A stretch of 64,000 nt of DNA from IMG/VR virus record IMGVR_UViG_3300043256_000135, positions 1-64,000 of that record; one strand, 5' to 3'. The notes under the pieces are model-generated. The model was not told the DNA's origin. It did not search any database and worked only from the letters and a program-made list of their open reading frames with translations. This document shows positions 46,201 to 55,281 of the stretch, piece by piece (position 1 is the stretch's first letter; each line of letters begins with the position of its first letter). This stretch comes from a virus. The position numbers and the translations under genes are program-made.

Positions 46201-49130
46201 TACTGGATCACCTGCTGGACTCGGTCTTTGTTACGAGCGAGGGCGTTGATGATGGCTTCGTCAGCGCCACCGTCATTGATTGCGTTGGGAACATCGTCTT
46301 CACTCTGCACGTTCACGATCTGGATGTTGGGCGCGGGAGCCTGAGGCGCATCCTTGGCGTTCGGCACAATGGTGCCCGCGCGGTCTGGCACGAACAGCTC
46401 CGGTCCGTTTTCGCCGACGATGAAGCTACGATTGGCTTGGACTGGTCCACCCTCTTGCTTTCCAGGGAAGGGAAAAGGTCCCTGCCCAAAGGCTCGGCCG
46501 CTGGGGCCAAACACAGCACTGATGGCCTGCACGACCAATAGTCGTGCGAGGATGCGACCCAAGTCCGCAATAATTGATTTAGCAAGATCCTTGAACGAGA
46601 GTTTACCTTTCTCATTCAACTGCGCCAGTGCATCCGTGATGCTGTCCGCGAATACGTTTGCAACCTTTTCGCCGACAGAGGCCAGATCCTCGGCCTCTTG
46701 CTTCATCTTGATGAACGCTCGGGTGAACCCTTCTCCCAGCTCATTGCTAGCTTCCAAGCCCTTCAACTTTACGTTTTCCAGTTCCTTCGCTAGCTCTGCG
46801 GCACTTAGGCGGCCCTGATCAAACAAGGTCCGAAGCAAGTTCACCTGATCGTTCAATGCCTGCTGCGACTTGATGCGCCGTTCCAGACGATCCAGTTGGC
46901 GTTCTTCTTTCTGGTGTTGACGTGCTAGCTCGCGCTCAAGCTCGATTTCTTTCCTTGTCTCAGTATTTAGCCGCCGCTTTCCGTTGATAACCCTATTGAT
47001 TCGATTTTCGACATTCTTGGTAATCTTCTCGCCTTCTTCGCGCAGTTTATTCTCCAACTCCATCTTGTCGGCAACTGTATCACCAATCTTGGCGCGCAGC
47101 TCCAGTGCCGTAAGTTCCTTCTCCAAGATCTCAAGGCTATTCAGCTGACCCTCTAGCGCGGTAGGCACCAAGGCGTCCTGCATCGCCTGAAGTTCTATGT
47201 TGAACGCTTCTTGGCTGATGACGGTATCATCAAGCAAGCTCTTCAGTGCTGTCAACTCTTCATTGAACTTTTTCTGTGGACCAGTGATTCTTTCGAAAAT
47301 ACGCTGTCTCACTGCCAACTTCGTATTCCCCTCAATCAAGAGACGGATTCGTTCTTTCTCTTTAGGGGTAGGTAACGCCTCTTCTGCTTCTATTCGCTGA
47401 ATTTGTTCGTCAAATTTGATCCGAATCTTATCTTCTTGTGTCAATGCTGCCAGCGCATCCCGACGCCGCTCCAACCTAGCGATAGCGGCCTCAGTGATAT
47501 CGGCGCCTCGCCGCTCACGGTCGTTTGCTTCCCTCTGCGCGGCGGTCACCTCCTGGGTGACATTTTTCTGAGCCTCTAGTCGTTTCTCCAGCTCTGCAAG
47601 TCTCGCAATTTGTGCGTCAGTTGCCTTCCCATCCTTGCCCTGACCGACTGCATTGATGCGGCTTTGTCGTGCTATGTCACGCATCAGTGTCAACTGTGCG
47701 GTGAATTCCTTGTTGACGAACTTTGAGTCCTCCTCAGTTCTGTTGAGAATCTCGCCCAGCTCTTTCATGTTCGCGTTGTATTGCTGGACTGCGCGCACGA
47801 GTGGAATCATGGCTGCTCCTACAGCCAGGAAGGGCCCAACGGCCATTGCACCACCGATAGAAGCCCTCAGGGCGACGAATGATGTTTGGGTCGCAAATAC
47901 TTGAGCCCGAAGTGCAACCAAGGAAGCGACGGCTTTCGGGATGGCGGTTACCAGGAGTACGTTGAAGGCTGCGATCAGCTTTCCAAGTCCCCCAAGGGCC
48001 AAAGCCACCAGAGCGACCTGGAGCAAATCTGCGTTTCTTGCGACAAGCCTAAACAGGTCAGTGAGTGTATCCAGGAATGCAATCGCCACGGGAGACGCGA
48101 ACACCTCACCGACGGCAAGGTTGAAGCCCTCAAGTGCGGACTTCGCGCGGAACAATGCCCCACTCAGGGTCTGATCCATGATCTCTGCGACCCGCTTTGC
48201 CTCACCACCGGAATCCTTTAGGGCCTTGTTCAGCTTGCGGATCTTCGGAATGTTATCCACCAGCACGGCGAAGGCCGGGCCACCACGTTGGCCGAACACC
48301 TCCAGGGCGTCGCCGGTATCGAAGCCGGCCAGCTTCAAGGTTTCGAGAGCATCTGTCAGGCTCACAACCGTCGGATCCACTTTCGAAAGCTGGATCTCGG
48401 CGGCGTTTAGAATGTCAGTCAGTTCACGCCCCGGGCTCGCCAGCTCGGCCAGGACCCGGCGCAGGCCGGTGCCGGCCAGGGTGCCCTTCAGGCCGGCGTC
48501 GGACAACGCGCCCAAGGCTGCGTTGGTGATCTCAAGCGTCTGACCCAGCCCCTTGGCAATGGGCGCCACGAACTTCAGAGCCTGCCCCAATTGGGACACG
48601 TTGGTATTGGCACTGTTCGCGGTCTCCGTCAACACGTCGGTGACGCGAGCAGTCTCTCGGGCTTGCAGCCCAAAGCCTCGCAAGGTGCTGGCAGTAATGT
48701 CGGCGGCCTCTGCCATCGCCAGCCCGCCCGCCTGGGCCAGGAGCAGGGTCTGCCCCACGGCCTCCATGGTCTCGGCCACGCTGAAGCCCGCTCGGGCCAA
48801 CAGAACCATGGCGTCCGCGGCCTGGGTAGCCGAGAATCTGGTGGTAATGCCCAACTCTTGGGCACGGTCTCGAAGCACTTCGAACTCACCGGCCGTGGCC
48901 TTGGTCACCGCTCGGACGACAGCGATGGACTCCTCGAACTTGGCCATGTTCCGAATGGCGCCGAAGATGATGGCTCCACCGGCTAGGGCCGCAAACGTGA
49001 GCCCGAGGCTCTTCCGCACCCGGGCGGCCTGGGCCTCGATCTTCGTCAACTGACGAGAAATCGGCCGCGTGCCCAAGGGCACCCGGCTCGGGTCGACGAC
49101 GACCTGGATCCTAAATGTCTGCTCGGCCAC
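46200..49130 (-). CDS. Tail tape measure protein
   Basis: 976 aa. The N-terminal 300 residues show the TP901-type core (AKFEESIAVVRAVTKATAGE, ATQAADAMVLLARAGFSVAE, NTNVSQLGQALKFVAPIAKG). The long middle is coiled coil, and two hydrophobic stretches near 380-430 fit membrane or tail-tip insertion segments. The C-terminus has RSFIVGENGPELFVPDRAG, a common tape-measure end. Length suggests a tail of roughly 140-150 nm by the usual scaling. GTG start just after the A-rich end of gpGT. Confidence 0.93.
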   Translation of the reverse strand: MAEQTFRIQVVVDPSRVPLGTRPISRQLTKIEAQAARVRKSLGLTFAALAGGAIIFGAIRNMAKFEESIAVVRAVTKATAGEFEVLRDRAQELGITTRFSATQAADAMVLLARAGFSVAETMEAVGQTLLLAQAGGLAMAEAADITASTLRGFGLQARETARVTDVLTETANSANTNVSQLGQALKFVAPIAKGLGQTLEITNAALGALSDAGLKGTLAGTGLRRVLAELASPGRELTDILNAAEIQLSKVDPTVVSLTDALETLKLAGFDTGDALEVFGQRGGPAFAVLVDNIPKIRKLNKALKDSGGEAKRVAEIMDQTLSGALFRAKSALEGFNLAVGEVFASPVAIAFLDTLTDLFRLVARNADLLQVALVALALGGLGKLIAAFNVLLVTAIPKAVASLVALRAQVFATQTSFVALRASIGGAMAVGPFLAVGAAMIPLVRAVQQYNANMKELGEILNRTEEDSKFVNKEFTAQLTLMRDIARQSRINAVGQGKDGKATDAQIARLAELEKRLEAQKNVTQEVTAAQREANDRERRGADITEAAIARLERRRDALAALTQEDKIRIKFDEQIQRIEAEEALPTPKEKERIRLLIEGNTKLAVRQRIFERITGPQKKFNEELTALKSLLDDTVISQEAFNIELQAMQDALVPTALEGQLNSLEILEKELTALELRAKIGDTVADKMELENKLREEGEKITKNVENRINRVINGKRRLNTETRKEIELERELARQHQKEERQLDRLERRIKSQQALNDQVNLLRTLFDQGRLSAAELAKELENVKLKGLEASNELGEGFTRAFIKMKQEAEDLASVGEKVANVFADSITDALAQLNEKGKLSFKDLAKSIIADLGRILARLLVVQAISAVFGPSGRAFGQGPFPFPGKQEGGPVQANRSFIVGENGPELFVPDRAGTIVPNAKDAPQAPAPNIQIVNVQSEDDVPNAINDGGADEAIINALARNKDRVQQVIQ

Positions 49131-49136
49131 TTGGAA

Positions 49137-49960
49137 CTATTTCTTTTTTTTTCCTGCTTGCGCGAGGCGAGTGGCCTGCTGGTCGCGCGACCACTTCAAA
49201 TATGCCTCATCCATCTCACGAAGCACGTGTTCGAAGACGCTACACATAGTATAATCCAGGCCCTTCTTTTCTCCATACAAAACGATTTTCGACCATGGGA
49301 TCGGGCCGATGGCGGTACCGAAGTACCGCTCGCTGGAGAGAGCGTCGAACGCTAGCAGATAGAGTTCATCCCCGCGCACCAGCGGGGGCTCCTCTTCGAT
49401 GAACTTCTGGGCGCGGCCTCCGGTACCCCGGGCCTTTTGGTACTGGCCCGACTCTGACGCCCAGCCATCGCGCTGGTGAGTCAGTTCGTAGATGAGCCGC
49501 GCGGTTAGTTTCCCGCCAGCTCGTCGGCGTCAGGCGCCGGGATCTCGTCATCGGCGTAGAACCGCGAAGGTGTGCTCGCTTCATTGCGCACGTCATCCAT
49601 CAGCTCCAGGGGCAGCTGGTGGCATAGCTTCTGTGCGTTCTCTCGGGTAAAGGGCACGTGGCCGTTCTCGTCCAAGCCTTCGCCGTCGCCTTCGACGTTC
49701 TCCCAGCCCTTGATCACGTACCGGGGATACAGCACGCGGTCCTCATCGCGAGCCATGTCGATGTCAGCCGCCGTGACGGACTTCGACTTGAGGAGTTGGC
49801 GTTGACGCTGGCCACTCATTTTCAGCATCGCATTGTAGTACTGCGAGTTGCATTCGAGGGCGGGGGCCAGGAGCAGGACAGCCTTGGCGCCCAGGGCGGG
49901 CATAGAGAATCTCGTGACGGAGTTGCCGGAGAGGGTATACTTGTCCAGGTTCTTGAACAT
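49137..49960 (-). CDS. Tail assembly chaperone gpGT, made by -1 frameshift
   Basis: The gpG frame meets the slippery heptamer GGGAAAC (49508-49514) right before its TAA. A -1 slip gives LAGKLTARLIYELTHQRDGW and continues to a stop at 49137, producing about 274 aa ending QAGKKKK. The T part has no start of its own with a ribosome-binding site, and lies exactly between gpG and the tape measure, as in lambda-like phages. The C-terminus is coded by a run of nine A. Confidence 0.88.
49505..49960 (-). CDS. Tail assembly chaperone gpG
   Basis: 151 aa, ending AGN at the stop after the slippery site. FSMPALGAKAVLLLAPALEC and the helical core KSVTAADIDMARDEDRVLYP, plus position between tube and tape measure, identify it. 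AGGA lies upstream of ATG 49960. It should be made in excess over the gpGT fusion. Confidence 0.82.
   Translation of the reverse strand: MFKNLDKYTLSGNSVTRFSMPALGAKAVLLLAPALECNSQYYNAMLKMSGQRQRQLLKSKSVTAADIDMARDEDRVLYPRYVIKGWENVEGDGEGLDENGHVPFTRENAQKLCHQLPLELMDDVRNEASTPSRFYADDEIPAPDADELAGN
49508..49514 (-). promoter_or_regulatory. Programmed -1 frameshift site GGGAAAC
   Basis: Matches X-XXY-YYZ (G GGA AAC) in the gpG frame and abuts the TAA stop at 49505-49507. Confidence 0.88.
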
Positions 49961-49984
49961 CGGTTCGGGTCCTTGTGTTACGGG

Positions 49985-51574
49985 TTAGGCGGTCGGCACG
50001 CGAGGGAAGAGGCTGATGCCTAGCGACACGTTCGGGATGGTCCCGTCCGGATCGTTGAATGCTTCGCCAGTGACGTTGACTAACACGGACTGATCTACCG
50101 GGTATTCCCGGTCTCCACCGCCGAAGGTCAGCGCCGGAAGATCGAGCGCCAGGGCGCCGTCTTCATTGTCCAGGATGGCTGCGAACGTCACTGTGGTATT
50201 CGCCTTGATGGCGTCAACAATCTCCGAGTTGGTGAAGAGCATCTGGCCTTCCAGGTTTACCTCGAATAGGCCGGCGTTCACAAAGGAAGCGCCCAGTGTA
50301 CCCAGGCAGTTCTCGGGGGTCACATTGTTGCGGATGGTCAGCGTCAGGCTCTTGAAGCATACATCCGACGCCAGGGTGATGAGGTCGGTCGTTAGGCTAA
50401 CAATGTCGCTGGCCGTATTCAGTGCAACGGTTCGCAGTGGGCTGACACCCGCGTCCGCATCGGTCTTCCGCGTGGTCGTAATGTCATCGGCATTGGTGCC
50501 GATGAAGCCCCAGGTAGCAACAGCCTTGTCGTTCAGCGGCAGGCTCAGGGCCAGCTCATTCGCGAAGTTGCCGATTGCGTACTCGTACTCATCGGTGCCA
50601 GCTCCGCCCAGGTCGGGGAAGACAGCCTCGAACTGGTAGCTGCGCTCCAGGTAGCGGCTGTCATCCGCATCCGCGGTCACTGCAACGTTGCGCAGGAAGC
50701 GGCCGAACAGGATGTCACAATCGCCTTCGCCCGTGTTATCGGCGCTTGCGCCGAGATTGGAATCCAGCTTGTCCAGGTTCAGCGTGGCAGTGCTGATGCT
50801 AGTGATGCGCGCATAACCGTAGGTGTCTTCCGACGCCGAGGCTTTCAAAGCGTTGATCACAGCACCCGCACTAGATGCTCCACCTATGTGGATAAACTGT
50901 CCAGGCAGCAGGCCCAGGACGGTCCAGTCGGCCACGTCCGCGGCCGAGACCAGCGTGGCGGTCGAACCGGACTTCGTGAACGTTAGGTCGGTATCACCGA
51001 TTCGAATGCCGGCCACTTGCAGACTTGCGCTGGTAGCGGGCGTTTCAGTTACTAGAGTACTTGCGACCTGAATGGTCGTATCAGTCGAGGCTACGTCAGC
51101 ATTCAGTTCGTGGATATCGTTGTTCGCGGCATTGGTATAGCCCTTGGCATAAACCAGGCTTCGGCCAGCTGCGGCGACAAATACCATTTTGGCGGCAAGT
51201 CCAACGCTAACGCTGTCTACGGTGAAGTCATCCGTGGTCCCGACGGCCGGCGGCGGGATCGTGCCCGTACCGTCCTTTAGGTCGAACCCAACATTGGCAT
51301 ACTCAGCGAAGACAAAGCCTTCGGCGAAGTCTTCAAAGGACTCCATCGTGAGATCGGCCTCGAACTCTACCGCGCTCTCCAGGTTGACCACGGTGCCCTT
51401 CTTGCGACCTCGCTGGATAGCGATAGGACGACGTGCGACAGTCGTGATGGAGGCACCGTATGCGCTGATGGTATTCGGCTCCAGCAGGAACCACAGCGGA
51501 GAACCCGGCAGGACACCGATCGAGGTTTCGACCGTGTACTGCAAGACCACGTTGTTCGTAAGCACTCTCGCCAT
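49985..51574 (-). CDS. Major tail tube protein
   Basis: 529 aa. Begins MARVLTNNVVLQYTVETSIG; the phrases LWFLLEPNTISAYGASITTV, KKGTVVNLESAVEFEADLTM and the C-terminal DREYPVDQSVLVNVTGEAFN are like large phage tail tube proteins. Position directly upstream of the gpG/gpGT pair supports the call. Its size implies extra surface domains in the middle. Confidence 0.8.
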   Translation of the reverse strand: MARVLTNNVVLQYTVETSIGVLPGSPLWFLLEPNTISAYGASITTVARRPIAIQRGRKKGTVVNLESAVEFEADLTMESFEDFAEGFVFAEYANVGFDLKDGTGTIPPPAVGTTDDFTVDSVSVGLAAKMVFVAAAGRSLVYAKGYTNAANNDIHELNADVASTDTTIQVASTLVTETPATSASLQVAGIRIGDTDLTFTKSGSTATLVSAADVADWTVLGLLPGQFIHIGGASSAGAVINALKASASEDTYGYARITSISTATLNLDKLDSNLGASADNTGEGDCDILFGRFLRNVAVTADADDSRYLERSYQFEAVFPDLGGAGTDEYEYAIGNFANELALSLPLNDKAVATWGFIGTNADDITTTRKTDADAGVSPLRTVALNTASDIVSLTTDLITLASDVCFKSLTLTIRNNVTPENCLGTLGASFVNAGLFEVNLEGQMLFTNSEIVDAIKANTTVTFAAILDNEDGALALDLPALTFGGGDREYPVDQSVLVNVTGEAFNDPDGTIPNVSLGISLFPRVPTA

Positions 51575-51576
51575 GA

Positions 51577-51627
51577 CTAATTACTCCGTTGCCAATTCAG
51601 CTTGGCTTTCTGCTCGTCAGCCTTCAT
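51577..51627 (-). CDS. Possible 16-aa peptide
   Basis: MKADEQKAKLNWQRSN starts with an ATGA overlap and ends 2 bases before the tube protein ATG. May only couple translation. Confidence 0.25.
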   Translation of the reverse strand: MKADEQKAKLNWQRSN

Positions 51628-52031
51628 TTCAGCTCAGTGTATGAAAAGAAACATTCCACATTGATCTGGTAGAAATCATCGCCCGCCCCGATTTCAATCG
51701 GAGCCGCAGCTGTGAATCGGACGCCCGTGAGGGTCTTTCCTTCGAAAATACCCATGGCGACTTGCGCTAGAGTATCGGCCCCTTCGGCCCCATCTTCAAG
51801 GGGCGAGAAACACTGGATGATGGCCGTGCCCACGGATTCGAACTTCCGAAGGCCCACGCCGCCCAGGGACTCCTGGGCCCTTCCGGCGTGCCGGACCACC
51901 AGGCGGGCCCAGGCTTCAAGTTCCGGAGGATCGAAGTGCTCATTGTCCAGGGTCAGATGTGCCGTATCAAGCCCTGCGTCGGCTAGGTAGGCCGTATAGA
52001 TGATTCCGCGCGCTTCGTTGAGAGTCGTCAT
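51624..52031 (-). CDS. Tail terminator-like protein
   Basis: 135 aa: TTLNEARGIIYTAYL, LEAWARLVVRHAGRAQESLG and YQINVECFFSYTELK, with size and order (after the gp10-like protein, before the tube) of lambda gpU-type terminators. Start overlaps the previous stop by ATGA. Confidence 0.7.
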   Translation of the reverse strand: MTTLNEARGIIYTAYLADAGLDTAHLTLDNEHFDPPELEAWARLVVRHAGRAQESLGGVGLRKFESVGTAIIQCFSPLEDGAEGADTLAQVAMGIFEGKTLTGVRFTAAAPIEIGAGDDFYQINVECFFSYTELK

Positions 52032-52441
52032 CTGCCTACCAAATCAACCCGAATGGCCTTGATAATGCCCCGGCGGATGAAGCCCGCGGGGGCCTGTTTG
52101 CTGCTCCCGGCATCTAGTTTGAGGATGTAAGGGACGTTGTTCGTAATGTGGACGGGTCCCCGGGCCAGCTTGTATTCTGTCACCACCTGGGCGACCCCTG
52201 CCGCACTGGCGCCCGACAGTTGGCCGGCCTCCGCTTGGGCCCGGGTGCCCGCCGTCTGATCCAAGGCGCTGCCGATGTTGGGCACCCAGTTGGCTCGGGC
52301 CCAACCGGTGAGCACTGGGGTGCCGCCTTCACTGGGAGCCGCTTGGAGGTTGGCGACGATATCCAGGACCAGCTTTTTGATAATCTGCTCGACGAACCGA
52401 TTCAGGCCCGCAATCACTACGCGCACACGCCGGCTGACCAC
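52028..52441 (-). CDS. Head-tail component, HK97 gp10-like
   Basis: 137 aa: VANLQAAPSEGGTPVLTGWA, RANWVPNIG and a final VPYILKLDAGSSKQAPAGFI are the typical gp10-like features (TPVxTGxxRxxW and YxxxLexGsSkqaP). GTG start directly after the preceding TGA. Confidence 0.8.
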   Translation of the reverse strand: MVSRRVRVVIAGLNRFVEQIIKKLVLDIVANLQAAPSEGGTPVLTGWARANWVPNIGSALDQTAGTRAQAEAGQLSGASAAGVAQVVTEYKLARGPVHITNNVPYILKLDAGSSKQAPAGFIRRGIIKAIRVDLVGR

Positions 52442-52936
52442 TCACTCTAGCTCCGCTGCTTTTGCAGCTACGCGCTTCTCCCGCGCTTTACGATTGCGCT
52501 CCACGCGCTTGGCTTCGGCCTTCTTGTCCGCCGCGCGCTTCTCCCGCGCCTTGCGGTTGCGGTCTTCGCGCGCTTGATCCTTCTCGACCTGATCCCATGC
52601 TTTCTCGGCGGGGACGTTGGGTTCGATCACCTCGTCGATCAGCTTCTCAACGGTATCGAGGCCGGCTTCCTCCTGCTCCAGGACGGCGACAGGGGCCTCG
52701 CTGCGCGTCTGCAACGCTAGCCGGCGCTGCGCCTCAACCGGCTTGAAGTCGGCCTGCTCTAGAGTGCCGTTCTCGAACCACCGGCGAAGACGGTTCAGGC
52801 CCAGCTTCTCGCGCTGTGCCTGTGAGATGATCTCGCCGGGCAGGACAAAAGGCTTCTTGGGGTCGTCGCCCATACGGAGGCGGCGTTTCGCGACAAGATC
52901 CGCTGTGGGATCCCAGTGTTGTTTCCAGTGTCTCAT
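52442..52936 (-). CDS. Unknown virion-region protein with basic repeats
   Basis: 164 aa. The N-terminal half has DDPKKPFVLPGEIISQAQRE; the C-terminal 45 residues repeat RNRKAREKRAADKK / RNRKAREKRVAAK, a charged single helix. In the head-tail completion block, so probably a connector or assembly factor. Confidence 0.55.
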   Translation of the reverse strand: MRHWKQHWDPTADLVAKRRLRMGDDPKKPFVLPGEIISQAQREKLGLNRLRRWFENGTLEQADFKPVEAQRRLALQTRSEAPVAVLEQEEAGLDTVEKLIDEVIEPNVPAEKAWDQVEKDQAREDRNRKAREKRAADKKAEAKRVERNRKAREKRVAAKAAELE

Positions 52937-52945
52937 GATGCGGGT

Positions 52946-53515
52946 TTAGCTGATTCCGTTGCCCATGTCGATGACGTAGAAGTCGATAGTGCCGGCCGCC
53001 GTCACCGTGTCGTCGACTGTTACCGGAGTCGGCAGGCCGATGTTCAGGTACATCTTATTCGTGGCCGAGTCGGCCAACTGCTTCGGGAAGGTCGCGGTCG
53101 ACTGTCCCAAGACGTTGACTTGCAGCGCCGGGGTGAGATCACTCGCGTCCAGGTCCTGCTTTTCCAGGTAGTCGATCATGGTCGTGGCGAGCGTCTGAGC
53201 CGAAGCCGCCGCGGAGCCGATGCCCACGTCCAGGTCGGTGGCCGCAACGATGCCCGTAGCGGTGTTGCCCTTGGTCAGCTCCAGGTCAACTTCCATGCCG
53301 AGGATGTGCAGGTTCCGGTCTGGCCACGTCAGCAGCTGAACGCTACCATAGTCGAGGGCGGCCGTGATGGTGACCACTTGGGCCGTCAGCTTCAGCGTCA
53401 CCTTCTGGGCTGTTACCAGCTGGTAGTCAACGCCATTGGTGGAAAATGGAACGACGAGGGGAGAACCGTCACGCAGTTGGCTAGAACGGCCCTGTTGTCT
53501 GGTCTTGAAACTCAT
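52946..53515 (-). CDS. Virion structural protein, paralog of the 242-aa protein
   Basis: 189 aa. VTLKLTAQVVTITAALDYGS, then QLLTWPDRNLHILGMEVDLE and a C-terminal NKMYLNIGLPTPVTVDDTVT. The same order of elements (beta strand, YGxxQL, xLYLN...PVT...G) appears in 56867-57595, so both may be decoration or head proteins from a duplication. Confidence 0.62.
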   Translation of the reverse strand: MSFKTRQQGRSSQLRDGSPLVVPFSTNGVDYQLVTAQKVTLKLTAQVVTITAALDYGSVQLLTWPDRNLHILGMEVDLELTKGNTATGIVAATDLDVGIGSAAASAQTLATTMIDYLEKQDLDASDLTPALQVNVLGQSTATFPKQLADSATNKMYLNIGLPTPVTVDDTVTAAGTIDFYVIDMGNGIS

Positions 53516-53530
53516 TGGATCAGTGTAGGG

Positions 53531-53791
53531 TTAGGGCTTACGCAAGTAGAGAGCGACAAGTAGGGCTTGATCTGCAACGGTAGTACCTGTCGCTTCAATT
53601 CGAACATGCCTCAGTGGCAGCAAAGTACCGGCAGTCACAGTGACCGGAACCTGCGTGGTATCTGGCCGGATCAACTGAACGATGCCCGCTTCTGGACACC
53701 AAAGAGCGTCAGCTTCACCACCCGCGTGCGCGGTATCCGATACGTTTACAGCGTAGTGGCCATAAATCTGGGTGTTTACAACGCTCGTCAT
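53531..53791 (-). CDS. Small virion-region protein, 86 aa
   Basis: Begins MTSVVNTQIYGHYAVNVSDT, beta-rich, ending LVALYLRKP. It lies just downstream of the capsid gene and may decorate the head. No family recognised. Confidence 0.5.
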   Translation of the reverse strand: MTSVVNTQIYGHYAVNVSDTAHAGGEADALWCPEAGIVQLIRPDTTQVPVTVTAGTLLPLRHVRIEATGTTVADQALLVALYLRKP

Positions 53792-53816
53792 GATGTTCGC
53801 CAGGGGTAAATGGGGT

Positions 53817-53838
53817 GGCCCGGCTATAGCTCCGGGCC
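53817..53838 (-). promoter_or_regulatory. Hairpin after the major capsid gene
   Basis: GGCCCGG/CCGGGCC with an 8-nt loop, beginning 7 bases past the capsid stop. No U-run follows, so it more likely protects or limits the mRNA end than terminates. Confidence 0.5.
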
Positions 53839-53844
53839 TTACGA

Positions 53845-54840
53845 TCAGTTGACGATCGTGATGTAGAACTGACCGAGGTCGGCCGAGACCAGCTTCTGGT
53901 CGAAGGCCATCTGGATCTCGATCATGTCGGACTCACGCTTCTCGTCGCGGATGCGCTTCACGCGCATGCCGAGAGCACCGGCGCCCAAGAGGCCGGTCCA
54001 AGAGAAGGTGTATCCGGCGCTCGGGACGTAGAGCCCGGGGCTCGGCGCGGAGTAGACCAGCAGAGCGGACTTGCCGCCGATGAGGTCGATGCTGTCCGCA
54101 GCACCTTCAGTTGCCGAGTTGACGACCGAGTCCATGACCAGAACCTCTTCCAGCTCGAAGAGGGCGGCCAAGTTCTGGCGCATGACGATGGCGGGGCCAT
54201 TCGTCTGTCCACGGTCCAAGCGCCCGACGATGTCGGGGTGATCCAACAGAGCGTCGTAAACCTCGCGGCCCACGACCATCTTGTTGGGCCTGAAGCCCGT
54301 GCGTGCCTGCACCCGACGCTTACCGGCGCGAACGTCCTCAATCGGGGTCGAGTCCGCGCGGTCCCAGCGGCCTACCTCATTGGTAGACGGGGACGCGGAG
54401 TCAACACCGGTCTGGTCGGTCGTCCAGAGGCCGCTTCCGAAGAAGTCGGTGACCCACTGGAGTTCCTTCCGGATCATGCCCGCCTGAGACAGCCCTTCGG
54501 TCATCTCGCGGTCGGCCTGGAGCGGGGAATCGTAGTTCGCCCGGACCTGATCGGCCAGCATCTCGTGCAGTGCCCACACATCGCAGGCGTAGCTGTCCGT
54601 GCTTACCTCGTGGGTGCGCTGAGCGGACAGGGCGCCGGGGGCGCGCTTTTTCATCTCGTCACGGAACCAAGCTCCGCGAGGGATGGTGAAGTACTTGTCA
54701 GTCTGCTTTGCGACGGACAAGACAGGGAAGACCCGATCAGCGATGAATGCCTCGGGGTTCTGAGCGAACGCGATTGCGATCGTGGTCAGTGGCCGATCGA
54801 CATGAACGTCACCGCGACCCGGCTGGTTGATAGGTGCCAT
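53845..54840 (-). CDS. Major capsid protein, HK97 fold (phage E type)
   Basis: 331 aa: RVFPVLSVAKQTDKYFTIPR, GAWFRDEMKKRAPGALSAQ, THEVSTDSYACDVWALHEML and TGFRPNKMVVGREVYDALLD are the usual landmarks of this capsid family. It is preceded by a decoration-type gene and the protease/scaffold gene. Start ATG at 54840 with AAGGAAAC upstream. Confidence 0.92.
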   Translation of the reverse strand: MAPINQPGRGDVHVDRPLTTIAIAFAQNPEAFIADRVFPVLSVAKQTDKYFTIPRGAWFRDEMKKRAPGALSAQRTHEVSTDSYACDVWALHEMLADQVRANYDSPLQADREMTEGLSQAGMIRKELQWVTDFFGSGLWTTDQTGVDSASPSTNEVGRWDRADSTPIEDVRAGKRRVQARTGFRPNKMVVGREVYDALLDHPDIVGRLDRGQTNGPAIVMRQNLAALFELEEVLVMDSVVNSATEGAADSIDLIGGKSALLVYSAPSPGLYVPSAGYTFSWTGLLGAGALGMRVKRIRDEKRESDMIEIQMAFDQKLVSADLGQFYITIVN

Positions 54841-54870
54841 GTTTCTGTTTCCTTAGGGGGTTGGGGTGAT

Positions 54871-55263
54871 TTACACTTGGCGTCCGGCCACGTGCAGGAG
54901 GATGCTGATGATGTCGCCATCAGCAGCAGCGGCTTCGAGTGCTCGGCCGTGACTGTACTTGCTTGCGCCGACAGTATTGGCTACCAGGGCCTTGCCCGTG
55001 GATCCTTGAGCACCGACAAGGTCGCCGACGGAGATTGCTTCTGCGGCTTCGATCTTCATGATCGCAGGCTGTCCACAGGGGGCCATCGCAAACAGGTCGC
55101 CATCAGCGGCTGCGGCTTCGGCGCTAACGCCTTCGGCCAGGAAGTCGTCCGTGCCGACGCCTACATCGTACTTGCCGTCGGACTGGAGAGAGACAAACCG
55201 GTAGATCGCAATTGCTTCGCCGGCCGTCGCGGAAAGAGTCTGGAGATTCTCGGCAGTTGCCAT
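54871..55263 (-). CDS. Capsid decoration protein-like (DUF2190-type)
   Basis: 130 aa with an Ala/Gly-rich repetitive beta pattern: AAAADGDLFAMAPCGQPAIM and VGASKYSHGRALEAAAADGD. Position directly before the capsid gene fits a head decoration protein. Confidence 0.68.
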   Translation of the reverse strand: MATAENLQTLSATAGEAIAIYRFVSLQSDGKYDVGVGTDDFLAEGVSAEAAAADGDLFAMAPCGQPAIMKIEAAEAISVGDLVGAQGSTGKALVANTVGASKYSHGRALEAAAADGDIISILLHVAGRQV

Positions 55264-55281
55264 TTTCTTTTCCTCGGTAGA

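Noticed and set aside
49246-49256. ATTATACTATG inside gpGT
   Set aside because: ATG follows directly, but it is in frame within gpGT and the TGTGG part is missing.
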